64,000 bases of DNA from UMGS1279 sp045577695. Lineage in GTDB: Bacteria; Bacillota; Clostridia; Oscillospirales; Acutalibacteraceae. The translations under genes and the position numbers were made by a program. Location of the stretch: positions 3,270-67,269 of the forward strand of contig JAZNIW010000003.1 in the NCBI GenBank assembly GCA_045577695.1, written 5' to 3'. The notes below the pieces were generated by a model that worked only from the letters and a program-made list of their open reading frames with translations, was not told where the DNA came from and searched no databases. Positions 16,335 to 25,900 of the stretch are shown here, piece by piece; the stretch's first letter is position 1; every line of letters starts with the position of its first letter.

Positions 16335-19300
16335 TTATGCAAGAGAAACCGGTATCGATTTTCCCATATGCAACGAATAAATATAACATTCTAAAACCGG
16401 CAAAGAAAACATTTTTTCGGCCGCGTGACAATAGGTTCTTAGTTGTTCGGCATAATGAAAGAGTAAGAATTCTTCCTCGTTGGTACGGTCGGTTTTAAAA
16501 TCAATGATGACAAGGTGGTCCCCCGCTACAAAAATACAGTCGACCGCCCCTTGAACGATAACCGAAGCCTCCGCCGATTGCGGCGATAGATTGGGATACA
16601 CCTCACCGGCCTTTACCGCTAACATAAACCGTTGTTCCCGATACAAACGGTCGGCTTTAATCATACGGGCAAACAGTTCGGTTTGCAAAAAAGCTTTTAC
16701 GCGTGGCATTTCGATGGAATCAGCCTCGGCGCGAGAAATAAATTCCGCTTCATAAAGGCGTTCGATTTCAGCGGCGGGATTTTCTTTAGCCGCCTTAAAA
16801 TCGGCGTACTGCATAAACTTGTGCAACGCGGTACCACGTTCAGTTGGCGTCAGGCCGCCGGCCGACAAAAAAGCAGGACGTGTCGTGGCACAAAATTCAC
16901 GTCCGGCCTTTCTCTTGGTGAGGGCCGAAACCGAAGTTTTTGTTTCTATTAAGCGCAATTCGGCAAAAGGATAACGGTAATCTAAAATTTCGGATACCGC
17001 CTTCATCTCGTCCGGGTCTGCAGAGGAAACTTCCCTCTTCTCGACTGCGACATTTCGTTCTTGCACTTTCACCGGAAGAATATCGGCACTTACTCGGACC
17101 TCATTTAGAGCGATATCTTTGGGTAAAACATAATTTTCTATCTCGGGATAGAGTTCCTTGCCAATGGGCAGAAGCATTAAATACATACATATCCACTCCC
17201 CTACACTGTGGCAAGATTGTACCGTAAAAGCACGAATGCTTCCACCGTCCTCCAACCCGCTTTGGCACCGCTCTGCTGCATCTTGAATTTTTTTCTCAGG
17301 CGATTCAGCCGTTAAGCAGAGTACCAAACGGTCTTTGGCGCGGGTGGTGGCAACGTAAAATAGGCGCAATTCCTCCTCCCATTGTTTGCGCAACAAAGCG
17401 CGATTTACTACCTGTTTGAAATAGGTTTCATATTTGCAATTTTCCAGGTCATCCACAAGCTGAAATGCCATTCCAAAAGAGGGGAAAAAAGCAATATCGG
17501 CCAAGGTTTCTTTACGGTTAAAGGCTGAAAAACAATCTCCCAAAACCGTAATGGGAAACTGTAACCCTTTGGACATATGAGTTGTCATCAAGGTAACAGC
17601 GTTGGATTCTTTCGGGGTTTGGGATTTTAAATCTCCCGCTTTGGCCAAATAGTCCAAATGCTTCAAGAATCCCCCCAAATCGCTACCCTTATTCTCGGCG
17701 TAGGAAGCCGCCAATTCTTCCAGAAAAATCAAATTATTACGGCGGCGTTTGGCATCCGACAAAGATAACACAATGCCATCATACCCACTATCTTTCAAAA
17801 GATAACCAACAAATTCCGAAAGAGGCATACAAGCCGATTTTTCGCGCCAAAAGGCTAATTTATCCCGCAAATAGGCGCATTTTTTATCGGTTTCGGACTG
17901 CCGCAATAGGGTACGATAAAAACGCTCATTTTTACTTATTTTTTTTAGCAGCAAAACCTCTTCTTCCGAAAAGCCAAAAAGGGGTGATAATAAAACCGAA
18001 AGCATAGCTGTATCGTTTAAGGGACGGTCAATCACACACAATAGGGAAAGAATGGTTTGCACTTCGGTAGTTTTGAAAAAATCGCCGTGGCCCAAGGTTA
18101 CCGGGATACCGCGTTCTTTAAAAATACGAACATAAGTAGAAAAATTTGTGCTTTTGCGAAACAAAAGTGCCACATCACCGTAGTGTGCACGGCGCAATTC
18201 CTTACCGTTTGCATCCTCCCGCACAAAAGGTTCTTCTGCCAAGGTTTGTTCCACATAATCGGCTAAAAAAATCCCCTCAGCTTCGGCCGCTGAGATTCCT
18301 TTCGGCTTGCCGATAAAGTGGGCTTCCACTGCCGCTTTTGGCGTAGAGTCATTCGCGGCAAACGGATAAAGGCGTTCGTTTTCATCGTAATCAATTCCAC
18401 CGAACTCCTTGGACATTGTCACCCCAAAAAATCCATTGACAAACCGGCAAATTTCTGCATTGCTGCGAAAATTGGTGGAAAGCACCACGCGTTTTGGTGC
18501 TTCGGCAGGTAAATCGGCGTGATAAAGAGGTGCCGCTTCACTGCGCCGCATAAAATGTTCGGGGTTTGCTCCGCGAAATCCGTAAATACTTTGTTTGGCA
18601 TCCCCTACCGTAAAGAGTTTCCGTCCCCCATCGGACAAAATATCGAACAAACGACTTTGCAAATCATTCACATCTTGAAACTCATCAACCATTACCTCAT
18701 CATACAAATGAGAAACCGTTTCAGCAATCTTTGTCGGCACTAAATTTCCCATTTCATCCTCAAAACTTAAGAGTTGCAAGGCCAATTGTTCGGTATGAGA
18801 AAAGGTAAGTAAATCGCGTTCTTTTAAGGCTGCCAAATACCGTTTAGAAAAGGCAAGGCAAAGGTCTACCAGATAGCGCGCAGTATTTTGGCAAGCCAAT
18901 CGTTCTTCCTCTAAGCGGGAAAATCCGCTGCAAAAACAATCGGAAAATTCGCTTACAAATGCTTTAAACTGTTTACCGACCGCCAAAACCTTGCCCAAAA
19001 CATAAGGGTCATATTTTTTAGAGGTTAACCGCGGCATTGCTGTCGGAGGATTCGTGAAAACAGACGACAATACATCCATATCACCTATTTGAGCAGCCGC
19101 TAAAATACGATGATAAAATGTTAGAAATCCTTCACAAATCTCCTTACTTTTTGCTTCCAAAAGGGGGTCGGTGGTCAGTTCTTGCAAGACATCTTCCACG
19201 TTTTTAATAAATAACGGAATATCCTCTGCTAACCAACCGCAAGGAATGGTAACGAAGGGTGAATTGATATCCAACGGTGCCTCATAAACCGCGGCCGCTT

Positions 19301-19877
19301 GGCAAAGCCACCGTTCACTTTGCGCCATTGTTGAGGTAAAATCATACAATTCATTCACGGCCTCGATGGCGTTGCCATCCCCGTAAATGGAATCTGTTGT
19401 GTTTAAAAAACGGAAAAAGTCGGGATCGTTTTTTTCGAACTCTTCTTTAAAGAGGTCTTCCATCACACGATTGCGAATTTCTAACGCGGTATGGTTATCG
19501 GCGATATCGAAATCGGGGGAAATATCCAAAATGTTAAAGTATTGTCGCACCAATTTGATACAGAAAGAATCGATGGTGCAAATATCGGCCGAAGAAAGCA
19601 ACAGTTGTTGCTGATTTAGTAAAACGTTGGTTGGGTCTGCCGCTTGCCGTTCCGATAATCGCTTTTCAATGCGACCACGCATTTCTGCGGCCGCCGCGCG
19701 GGTAAAGGTAACAATTAACAGTCGATCGGCCGGAACAGGGTTTTCCCCGTCGCACAGTTTTTCAATGACACGCTCCACCAACACGGCCGTTTTACCACTG
19801 CCGGCGGCGGCGGTAACAATCACCGACCCTTTGGCCGCAATGGCATCCTCCTGTTGCGGCGTCCAATTAATCGCCAT
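16335..19877 (-). CDS. addA: ATP-dependent helicase/nuclease subunit A (AddA)
   Basis: The 1180-residue protein is a UvrD-type helicase fused to a RecB-like nuclease. It has Walker A AAAGSGKTAVLVERV near residue 20, Walker B VMVDEFQDVND near 390, ATTRAKDRLVL late in the helicase, and the nuclease core VIIDFKTDR near 1135. With AddB it resects double-strand breaks up to Chi and starts RecA-dependent recombination; it replaces RecBCD in Firmicutes. It overlaps addB by 11 bp (GAGGTGAT ribosome site inside addB). Confidence 0.97.
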   Translation of the reverse strand: MAINWTPQQEDAIAAKGSVIVTAAAGSGKTAVLVERVIEKLCDGENPVPADRLLIVTFTRAAAAEMRGRIEKRLSERQAADPTNVLLNQQQLLLSSADICTIDSFCIKLVRQYFNILDISPDFDIADNHTALEIRNRVMEDLFKEEFEKNDPDFFRFLNTTDSIYGDGNAIEAVNELYDFTSTMAQSERWLCQAAAVYEAPLDINSPFVTIPCGWLAEDIPLFIKNVEDVLQELTTDPLLEAKSKEICEGFLTFYHRILAAAQIGDMDVLSSVFTNPPTAMPRLTSKKYDPYVLGKVLAVGKQFKAFVSEFSDCFCSGFSRLEEERLACQNTARYLVDLCLAFSKRYLAALKERDLLTFSHTEQLALQLLSFEDEMGNLVPTKIAETVSHLYDEVMVDEFQDVNDLQSRLFDILSDGGRKLFTVGDAKQSIYGFRGANPEHFMRRSEAAPLYHADLPAEAPKRVVLSTNFRSNAEICRFVNGFFGVTMSKEFGGIDYDENERLYPFAANDSTPKAAVEAHFIGKPKGISAAEAEGIFLADYVEQTLAEEPFVREDANGKELRRAHYGDVALLFRKSTNFSTYVRIFKERGIPVTLGHGDFFKTTEVQTILSLLCVIDRPLNDTAMLSVLLSPLFGFSEEEVLLLKKISKNERFYRTLLRQSETDKKCAYLRDKLAFWREKSACMPLSEFVGYLLKDSGYDGIVLSLSDAKRRRNNLIFLEELAASYAENKGSDLGGFLKHLDYLAKAGDLKSQTPKESNAVTLMTTHMSKGLQFPITVLGDCFSAFNRKETLADIAFFPSFGMAFQLVDDLENCKYETYFKQVVNRALLRKQWEEELRLFYVATTRAKDRLVLCLTAESPEKKIQDAAERCQSGLEDGGSIRAFTVQSCHSVGEWICMYLMLLPIGKELYPEIENYVLPKDIALNEVRVSADILPVKVQERNVAVEKREVSSADPDEMKAVSEILDYRYPFAELRLIETKTSVSALTKRKAGREFCATTRPAFLSAGGLTPTERGTALHKFMQYADFKAAKENPAAEIERLYEAEFISRAEADSIEMPRVKAFLQTELFARMIKADRLYREQRFMLAVKAGEVYPNLSPQSAEASVIVQGAVDCIFVAGDHLVIIDFKTDRTNEEEFLLFHYAEQLRTYCHAAEKMFSLPVLECYIYSLHMGKSIPVSLA

Positions 19878-22800
19878 TCTGTATCACCTCCTGCATTTTG
19901 GCCAAAACGTCTTTGGGGCCTTTTCTTTGTATTTCTTGTTTTTCAAAATTTTCTTCCACACCGCAAACGGCGGCAAAATCACAAAACTTACAAGCATCAT
20001 TTTCTTTTGTGCCGCAAGGTGAGATATCAAATATTCCGCCGGCCATCCTTTGAGCCGTCTGCTTAACTTTAATTTCCACAAAATCAAAAACGGTTTCGAA
20101 TTCTTCGGCTGAAATCATAGGATCGCTGGTTCTCTCGCGCGTGGGGGGGCTTGGAATAAAGCAACCGATGTTCCCTTTATCCATCGCCCGCAACAATTCT
20201 TCTTCCTTACAGAGCATCCCATTCATAACCAGAGGGTCCTCTCCAGAGCGTTTGGTCATTCCGCGGTTGGAAGGCATATACAAAATGCCGGCAGCTTCGG
20301 GTTTAACAAAAGCCCCTTTCTCACTGCGACGCAGAATATACAAATACAATAGCATTTGCAAATTCAAACCGTATAACACATCGGAAAGATAAAAAACCTT
20401 TTTTCCGGTTTTATAATCGACCACACGGATAAACTCTTTCCCCTCTTTATTGCGATAAAGGTCTACACGATCAATTTTGCCGGTTACGAGGGCCGTTTTT
20501 CCATTGGATATTTCCAATCGTAAAGCCGGTACATCGCCGTCATCCGAAATATCCAGTTCAAAAGCAGTGGGCAAAAAATCACTGTTTTGAAATTCGGCTC
20601 GGATATGTTTTAAAATATACTGTAGCATTTTACCGATTTCCTGACATAAAAAACGAAAACGCGGTTCTTCCAAATACGCGGCACCTTGCACCTCCGCCAA
20701 GTAATCGGCAATCGACTCATTAATCAGCCTTTGAATGGTTTTATCATCCACCGCGACGATTTGTTCTCCCAATCGGCACAAAACGTGTTCCAAGACATAA
20801 TGCACGATTGTACCGCGTTGCAAACTGTTGAGTTCTGCCTTTTGCAAAGAATCGATCTTTAAAACATAGCGACAAAAATACGAAAACGGACATTTGTTAT
20901 ACATCTCAATTTTACTGGCCGAAAGATATATATTGTGGTGATAAATCTCATCCATAACGGTTGGTGAAATCCGCCGTTCGGTACGGAATTTGGCTCGTTC
21001 AAGGGCAGTCATACGAAAATCATACTCTTCGTGCGAAGAAAGTATTTCACGTAGCCCGACCGAAAAGGAATCGCCTGCAGAAAATCCGACCGCCAATCGA
21101 TCAAAAGCTTCTGCCGTCGTTTCCGGATAATCCGGAGCTTCGACTGCTGTTAGCCCCTCATCAAAAACCGATTTCAGTCGTGTGTAGATTGGACTTTCCT
21201 CCACCGGTGTACCGTCGTTTCCAAAGCAGTGGCGCAGTGCATAAACCCGTTCGGTGGCACAACAAAGCGAGGAATAGGCTAAAAAACCCTCCTCAACGGC
21301 AGATTTTTGATAACGGTCGTTCAAATCAATACCGGCTTTTTCCAGTTGTTGCCGATCAAATTTAAGTAAAATTCCCTTTTCATTGGCCGGTGCCGGAAAC
21401 TCATCCAAGCCCAATCCAATCACAAAAACCACCTTCGGACGCCCGGGACGAATACGATCGGCACTGCCGCAAGAAACCTCATCTAAAGTACGAGGCAAGG
21501 TGCCGAGGGTCACCCCCGAAAAAGCCAATTCCAGTTGCTCGATAAAAACATTCGGCGGCAAAATATCTTCACCATAGCAGCGCACCATATCATCCAGCAC
21601 CGACATCACGGCATCCCAAGAATCCATCACGAAATCAGCATCTTCTTCACTATTTTTAGAAAGCAACGCTTCGCAATAATGTTGGACAGCCTTATCACAA
21701 GAAAGATTGATTAAGGTTTGATAAATTGTTTTGGAAAGAGTGAAAACCGAAGAAGAAAAAGCACGGTTCATTGGGATAAGTGCCCCTATAATGCGTTGGC
21801 GCAATCCGTTCAAATCGGTTAAAACGGATTGCGTTTTTTCCATATCGTTGGAAAAAGCAACAAGGCCGCGTGGTTCCATAGTCCACTCGGTTTTCCAGGC
21901 TGATTTTTCAATGCTCCAAACATACACATATTCTTCCAGTCGCGCAATTTCATCGCTATCCAATCCGAAAAACCCGGTTTTCAGCATGGCGAAAATTGAT
22001 TCGGTTGAAAAAGAATAGGCCGCTTGTAATAAGGAAAGTACAAATCGCGCTATCGGTGAGGTGAGTAACCTGCGACGTTTATCCAAATAGCATGGCACCT
22101 CGAACTTTTCGGCTGCCAACAATAAACGCCGTTCATACAAGGAAATATCTCGTGCGATGATAACAAAATCTTCAAAACGATACCCTTTTGTGCGCACCAG
22201 TTTATGAATGGTTTTTAAAACAAAATCCACCTCTTGCGCCGGCGTTTCAAAAGCGGCTAGCGTTACGCCTTCCTCCTCTTGGGGAGCGTGTTCCATCGCT
22301 TCACCGCCCAACAAACGTTCCAATCGATGCAAAGCAGGATTTTGATAATGTGATTCGGTTAAAACCACCGGCTTTTCCAATGGAATCTGTTGTTCTTTTG
22401 CGTAGGCTTTCAGTTGCTCCACCAGAATGTTAATATTCGAAAAAACACCGACGCCTCCGCTGATTTTAGTTGGCTCGCAGCAGACCGAAAAAACTACCTT
22501 ATCGGCTTGGGATATCACCAGTTTTAACACTTTAAGTTGTTGACCCGTAAATCCTTTAAAAGCGTCAATAAAAACTGTTTTTCCACGGAAAAAGGAATAT
22601 TCTACGGCTTGTTGATAAAAGCGGTCTAAGGCATCCAATGGGTCGATATAAACCCCTTTTAAGGCATTGTCATACTCCGCATAAATCATAGCGATTTCTT
22701 GCAATTTTTCACGCAACACTTTTTGTTCAACCTCTTGTGAGGCTTTCATTAACATCTCGCCGGTCACGCCTGCCACTTTTAATTCCTGAAGAATCTGTTC

Positions 22801-23160
22801 CATAGAACGAATGAAACCGGCCGACGATACATATTTTCGAAAAACCTGCAGTTGTGATGCCGTTTTACGCAGAACTTTGGAAAGTAAGATTCTACGTTGC
22901 GCATCGGTTACGGTCAAACCGGCCAAACCACCGTATTGTTGCCCGGCCGTTTCACAAAGACGGGTAAAGCTAAGCACCGAAACCATACTCATAAAGCCGT
23001 CCCCCAGCAGAGACAGCATTGCTTTTTCGTTTTCAAAGGTGTTTTGCTCCGGAACCAGTAAAATTAACGCGCGATTTTTACGGTTTACTTCGGCTTGGAT
23101 TTGCTGATGTATCCAAGTGGTTTTGCCCGTAGCAGCGCGTCCAAAAACAAACTGCAACAT
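19867..23160 (-). CDS. addB: ATP-dependent helicase/nuclease subunit B (AddB)
   Basis: The 1097-residue protein has an N-terminal Walker A FGRAATGKTTWIH, an inactive helicase fold and a C-terminal nuclease with VVDYKTGKK near residue 960. Cysteines in YNKCPFSYFC (about 760) and in CKFCDFAAVC near the end (about 1058-1067) form the iron-sulfur staple that holds the nuclease domain. It contributes Chi recognition in AddAB. It is the first gene of the addBA unit, with its own promoter at 23215-23243. Confidence 0.96.
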   Translation of the reverse strand: MLQFVFGRAATGKTTWIHQQIQAEVNRKNRALILLVPEQNTFENEKAMLSLLGDGFMSMVSVLSFTRLCETAGQQYGGLAGLTVTDAQRRILLSKVLRKTASQLQVFRKYVSSAGFIRSMEQILQELKVAGVTGEMLMKASQEVEQKVLREKLQEIAMIYAEYDNALKGVYIDPLDALDRFYQQAVEYSFFRGKTVFIDAFKGFTGQQLKVLKLVISQADKVVFSVCCEPTKISGGVGVFSNINILVEQLKAYAKEQQIPLEKPVVLTESHYQNPALHRLERLLGGEAMEHAPQEEEGVTLAAFETPAQEVDFVLKTIHKLVRTKGYRFEDFVIIARDISLYERRLLLAAEKFEVPCYLDKRRRLLTSPIARFVLSLLQAAYSFSTESIFAMLKTGFFGLDSDEIARLEEYVYVWSIEKSAWKTEWTMEPRGLVAFSNDMEKTQSVLTDLNGLRQRIIGALIPMNRAFSSSVFTLSKTIYQTLINLSCDKAVQHYCEALLSKNSEEDADFVMDSWDAVMSVLDDMVRCYGEDILPPNVFIEQLELAFSGVTLGTLPRTLDEVSCGSADRIRPGRPKVVFVIGLGLDEFPAPANEKGILLKFDRQQLEKAGIDLNDRYQKSAVEEGFLAYSSLCCATERVYALRHCFGNDGTPVEESPIYTRLKSVFDEGLTAVEAPDYPETTAEAFDRLAVGFSAGDSFSVGLREILSSHEEYDFRMTALERAKFRTERRISPTVMDEIYHHNIYLSASKIEMYNKCPFSYFCRYVLKIDSLQKAELNSLQRGTIVHYVLEHVLCRLGEQIVAVDDKTIQRLINESIADYLAEVQGAAYLEEPRFRFLCQEIGKMLQYILKHIRAEFQNSDFLPTAFELDISDDGDVPALRLEISNGKTALVTGKIDRVDLYRNKEGKEFIRVVDYKTGKKVFYLSDVLYGLNLQMLLYLYILRRSEKGAFVKPEAAGILYMPSNRGMTKRSGEDPLVMNGMLCKEEELLRAMDKGNIGCFIPSPPTRERTSDPMISAEEFETVFDFVEIKVKQTAQRMAGGIFDISPCGTKENDACKFCDFAAVCGVEENFEKQEIQRKGPKDVLAKMQEVIQNGD

Positions 23161-23214
23161 TGTATTTCTCCTTTAAAAACAAGGATTTAAAAAATCGTTA
23201 TATATTTGCAATTC

Positions 23215-23243
23215 ATTATATCATATCTTTTCTGTTTTTACAA
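23215..23243 (-). promoter_or_regulatory. Sigma-A promoter of addBA
   Basis: TTGTAA (23243-23238) and TATAAT (23220-23215) on the minus strand are separated by 17 bp, with an extended TG one base before the -10. The -35 begins just downstream of the T-run of the ABC operon terminator. Confidence 0.7.
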
Positions 23244-23244
23244 T

Positions 23245-23279
23245 AAAAAAGCAGATTTTCGCCAAGGCGAAAATCTGCC
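23245..23279 (-). terminator. Terminator of the amino-acid ABC operon
   Basis: A perfect stem pairs GCAGATTTTCGCC with GCGAAAATCTGC around a short loop within 23251-23278. On the minus strand it is followed by TTTTTTATT. It lies 13 bp after the ATPase stop. Confidence 0.85.
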
Positions 23280-23291
23280 TATTTCCTTTGC

Positions 23292-24098
23292 TTATTCGTT
23301 GACACTTACACGAGATAAAAAAGCTTTTGTTCGCTCGTTTTGCGGGTGGTCAATCACCGATTCAGGGGTTCCCTCTTCCACAATAACGCCATCCGCCATA
23401 AAAATAACGCGATCTGCTACCTCTCTGGCAAAGGCAATTTCGTGGGTGACTACAATCATAGTGGTATCGGTGTTTTTTAAGCCTTTGATGACCTTTAACA
23501 CCTCACCCGTTAGTTCGGGGTCTAAGGCGCTGGTTGGCTCATCAAAACAAAGAATATCAGGATTCAATGCCAACGCGCGTGCAATGGCAACCCGTTGCTG
23601 CTGTCCACCCGACAACTGACACGGATAATAAGAAGAGCGTTCCAATAAGCCGACCTTTTCCAGCAATAAATCGGCCTTTTCGGATATTTTTACCTCAGCT
23701 GATTTTACATCGGTACAACCCAGATATTCACCTTGCTTTTTAATTTTTTCTTTGGCCAACAATTCTTCAGCCAACATAATGTTCTTCTTAGCCGTATACT
23801 GCGGAAAAAGGTTGAAATTTTGAAACACCAATCCAAAATGCAAACGATTTTGCCGTATAGCCTCATCTGAAAGAGTTTTGGAATCGGCAGCGTTGAAAAG
23901 CAACTTATCATCTACCGTGATACTACCGCCATTGGGGGTTTCTAAAAAATTCAGGCAGCGAAGCAGGGTAGTCTTACCACTACCGGAAGAGCCAATAATG
24001 GCCAGCACTTCTCCCCTCTCCAGAGAAAAATTAATGCCTTTTAACACTTCAACCTTTCCAAAGGATTTTTGAATGTTTTTTACCGTTAAAACCGACAC
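23292..24098 (-). CDS. Polar amino-acid ABC transporter, ATP-binding protein
   Basis: The 268-residue GlnQ-type ATPase has Walker A GSSGSGKTTLLRCLN, signature LSGGQQQRVAIARAL and Walker B ILCFDEPTSALDPE. It starts with GTG after GGAGAG; no ATG is available at the expected N-terminus. An insertion of roughly 25 residues after the Q-loop (EKIKKQGEYLGCTDVKSAEV) is longer than in GlnQ. It powers uptake through the adjacent permease and binding protein. Which amino acid is carried is not clear. Confidence 0.92.
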   Translation of the reverse strand: MSVLTVKNIQKSFGKVEVLKGINFSLERGEVLAIIGSSGSGKTTLLRCLNFLETPNGGSITVDDKLLFNAADSKTLSDEAIRQNRLHFGLVFQNFNLFPQYTAKKNIMLAEELLAKEKIKKQGEYLGCTDVKSAEVKISEKADLLLEKVGLLERSSYYPCQLSGGQQQRVAIARALALNPDILCFDEPTSALDPELTGEVLKVIKGLKNTDTTMIVVTHEIAFAREVADRVIFMADGVIVEEGTPESVIDHPQNERTKAFLSRVSVNE

Positions 24099-24113
24099 AA
24101 ATTTCTCTCCTTC

Positions 24114-24806
24114 CTAGACCTTAAAATAGCTCAATTTCTTTTCAATATAGCCAAACAAAAGGGTTAGCAAACCACTAAACATTAGGTAGTATACACCGGT
24201 AAAGAACAAAGGCCAAATTTGTCCGGCAATGCCTTGCGAACCTTTTAAAAAAGCTTGACCGGCCCAAATAATTTCTTGTAGGGCAATAATGCGGGCCAAG
24301 GAAGTATCCTTTACAAGGGTGATAATTTCATTACTCATTGGAGGAACAATGCGTTTTATCATCTGCAAAAGAGTAATTTTACAGAAAATCTGTCCTTTGG
24401 TCATTCCAAGAACCTGTCCGGCTTCTTGTTGCCCTACCGGTACCCCTTGAATGCCGCCGCGATAAATTTCTGAAAAATAGCAAGCATAATTCAAAATAAA
24501 GGCAACTGCTGACGCAACAAAGCGACCGGTTTCTCCACTACCCCAAATATTTGTATGAAAAACCAATCCCGGGAAATAATAGATAATAAGTAACTGAATC
24601 ATCAGCGGAGAACCGCGAACCACCCAAACAATCACCTTAACCAAGGCGCTGAGCGGTTTGAATTTTGAGCCCGAACCGAAGGAAATAACAAGCCCCAAAG
24701 GAATGGCACCAATAAGGGTTACCGCAAAAAGTTTTAAGGTTTGTAAAAAGCCTTCGTTCAAAGCAGCAAAAACAACGGGAAATTGCTCTAGCACTGTTTG
24801 TAACAT
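24114..24806 (-). CDS. Polar amino-acid ABC transporter, permease
   Basis: The 230-residue HisM/GlnP-type permease has the family start LKLFAVTLIGAIPLGLV, the VVRGSPLMIQLLIIYY segment and the cytoplasmic EAA loop EAGQVLGMTKGQIFCKITLL (about residues 137-156) that docks on the ATPase. About five membrane helices are visible. It lies 15 bp upstream of the ATPase gene and 95 bp downstream of the binding-protein gene, with a hairpin in that gap. Confidence 0.92.
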   Translation of the reverse strand: MLQTVLEQFPVVFAALNEGFLQTLKLFAVTLIGAIPLGLVISFGSGSKFKPLSALVKVIVWVVRGSPLMIQLLIIYYFPGLVFHTNIWGSGETGRFVASAVAFILNYACYFSEIYRGGIQGVPVGQQEAGQVLGMTKGQIFCKITLLQMIKRIVPPMSNEIITLVKDTSLARIIALQEIIWAGQAFLKGSQGIAGQIWPLFFTGVYYLMFSGLLTLLFGYIEKKLSYFKV

Positions 24807-24837
24807 AAAATTAAATCTTCCTCTTCACACAGACAAA

Positions 24838-24864
24838 GCAGAGTGTACCCGAAAGTACCCTCTG
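24838..24864 (-). terminator. Intercistronic hairpin after the binding-protein gene
   Basis: GCAGAGGGTAC and GTACACTCTGC can pair (one mismatch) around a TTTCGG loop on the minus strand, followed by TTTGTCTGTG. It probably acts as a partial terminator or as a 3' end stabiliser that keeps the binding protein in excess over permease and ATPase, as is common in such operons. Confidence 0.55.
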
Positions 24865-24901
24865 CAAATCTGTCCATTTTAATGAAATTGTACTAAAAAA
24901 T

Positions 24902-25690
24902 TTAGGGAATCAAAGCGGCTTGCACACCGTATTTTTGCGCAATGGTTTGCATTTTTCCGTTTTCTTTGCAGTCGGCAAAGAATTGATTTAACGCATCGGT
25001 CAAATTAGATTCTTTACGGAAACCAACACCATATTCTTCCGAATTCAGCGAAGCGGTATAGGTCAATCCGGCATAGCCGGTTTTGGGGCCGACGGTAGCG
25101 GCGGCCATTAAAGAGTCAATGATGGCAGCATCGCTGGTGCCGGCTGCTACTTCGGTCAAAGCGGTGGCTTGGTCTTTTACTTCGGTGTAATTGAATTTGT
25201 TGGCCACGGCCATATCTTTACCAGCCGAACCGGCTTCAACAGCAAACTTTAAAGCTTTACAATCGTCGGCCGTTTGATATTTGTCGGCCACATCTTTTTT
25301 CACAATAACAACCTGCGCGTTATTGCAATACGGAACAGAGCAGCTCATTTTTTCTTTGACTTCATCGGTTAAAGTCATACCATTCCAAACACAGTCGATG
25401 GTTTTGCTATCCAATTCGAAGACTTTGTTATCCCAATCGATTTCCACAAACTCAACGTCAACACCGATAGATTCAGCAAACAAAGTGGCCATTTCGGCGT
25501 CAAAACCTATCCAATTACCGTTTTCGTCTTGGTAATCCATTGGAGCAAAATCGGTAATACCAACAACAAGTTTTCCATTTTTACGGACATAATCCATATC
25601 GTCCTTGGCGGTAGTGCCACAACCGGCAAAAAGAGTTACCAGTAAGCCAATTGTCAGTGTCAGGGCTAACATTTTCATTATTGTTTTCAT
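24902..25690 (-). CDS. Polar amino-acid ABC transporter, substrate-binding lipoprotein
   Basis: The 262-residue protein has a lipoprotein signal peptide ending in the lipobox LFAGC (Cys24), so it would be anchored outside the membrane by signal peptidase II, encoded here by lspA. The SBP family 3 pattern is clear: GKLVVGITDFAPMDY, GFDAEMATLFAESIGV, WNGMTLTDEVKEKMS and GVGFRKESNLTDALN. It starts after GGAGGAAGAATA and heads the operon. Confidence 0.93.
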   Translation of the reverse strand: MKTIMKMLALTLTIGLLVTLFAGCGTTAKDDMDYVRKNGKLVVGITDFAPMDYQDENGNWIGFDAEMATLFAESIGVDVEFVEIDWDNKVFELDSKTIDCVWNGMTLTDEVKEKMSCSVPYCNNAQVVIVKKDVADKYQTADDCKALKFAVEAGSAGKDMAVANKFNYTEVKDQATALTEVAAGTSDAAIIDSLMAAATVGPKTGYAGLTYTASLNSEEYGVGFRKESNLTDALNQFFADCKENGKMQTIAQKYGVQAALIP

Positions 25691-25743
25691 TATTCTTCCT
25701 CCAAATTTTTCAGTAATTTAGCGATTTACTACGATGAAGTGAC

Positions 25744-25775
25744 ATTATACTAACACACTGAATCAAATTTGTCAA
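25744..25775 (-). promoter_or_regulatory. Putative promoter of the amino-acid ABC operon
   Basis: Perfect consensus TTGACA (25775-25770) and TATAAT (25749-25744) hexamers occur on the minus strand but are 20 bp apart, not 17. Such a spacer normally weakens a promoter, and activator proteins can compensate for long spacers. It lies about 55 bp before the binding-protein gene. Confidence 0.5.
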
Positions 25776-25814
25776 CCCTTTTTTGAAATTTTTTATAATA
25801 AACATAATTTTTTG

Positions 25815-25868
25815 CAAAAAAAGAGAACCGCCTTTTTCCTACCATTAAAAGATAATAAAAGGCGGTTT
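25815..25868 (-). terminator. Terminator of the GT4 glycosyltransferase gene
   Basis: AAACCGCCTTTT pairs with AAAAGGCGGTT across 25826-25868, followed on the minus strand by TTTTTTTGC. It starts 32 bp past the stop of the glycosyltransferase gene. Confidence 0.8.
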
Positions 25869-25900
25869 GACATTGATTAAAAATCGTTCTTCGTTTTTCT

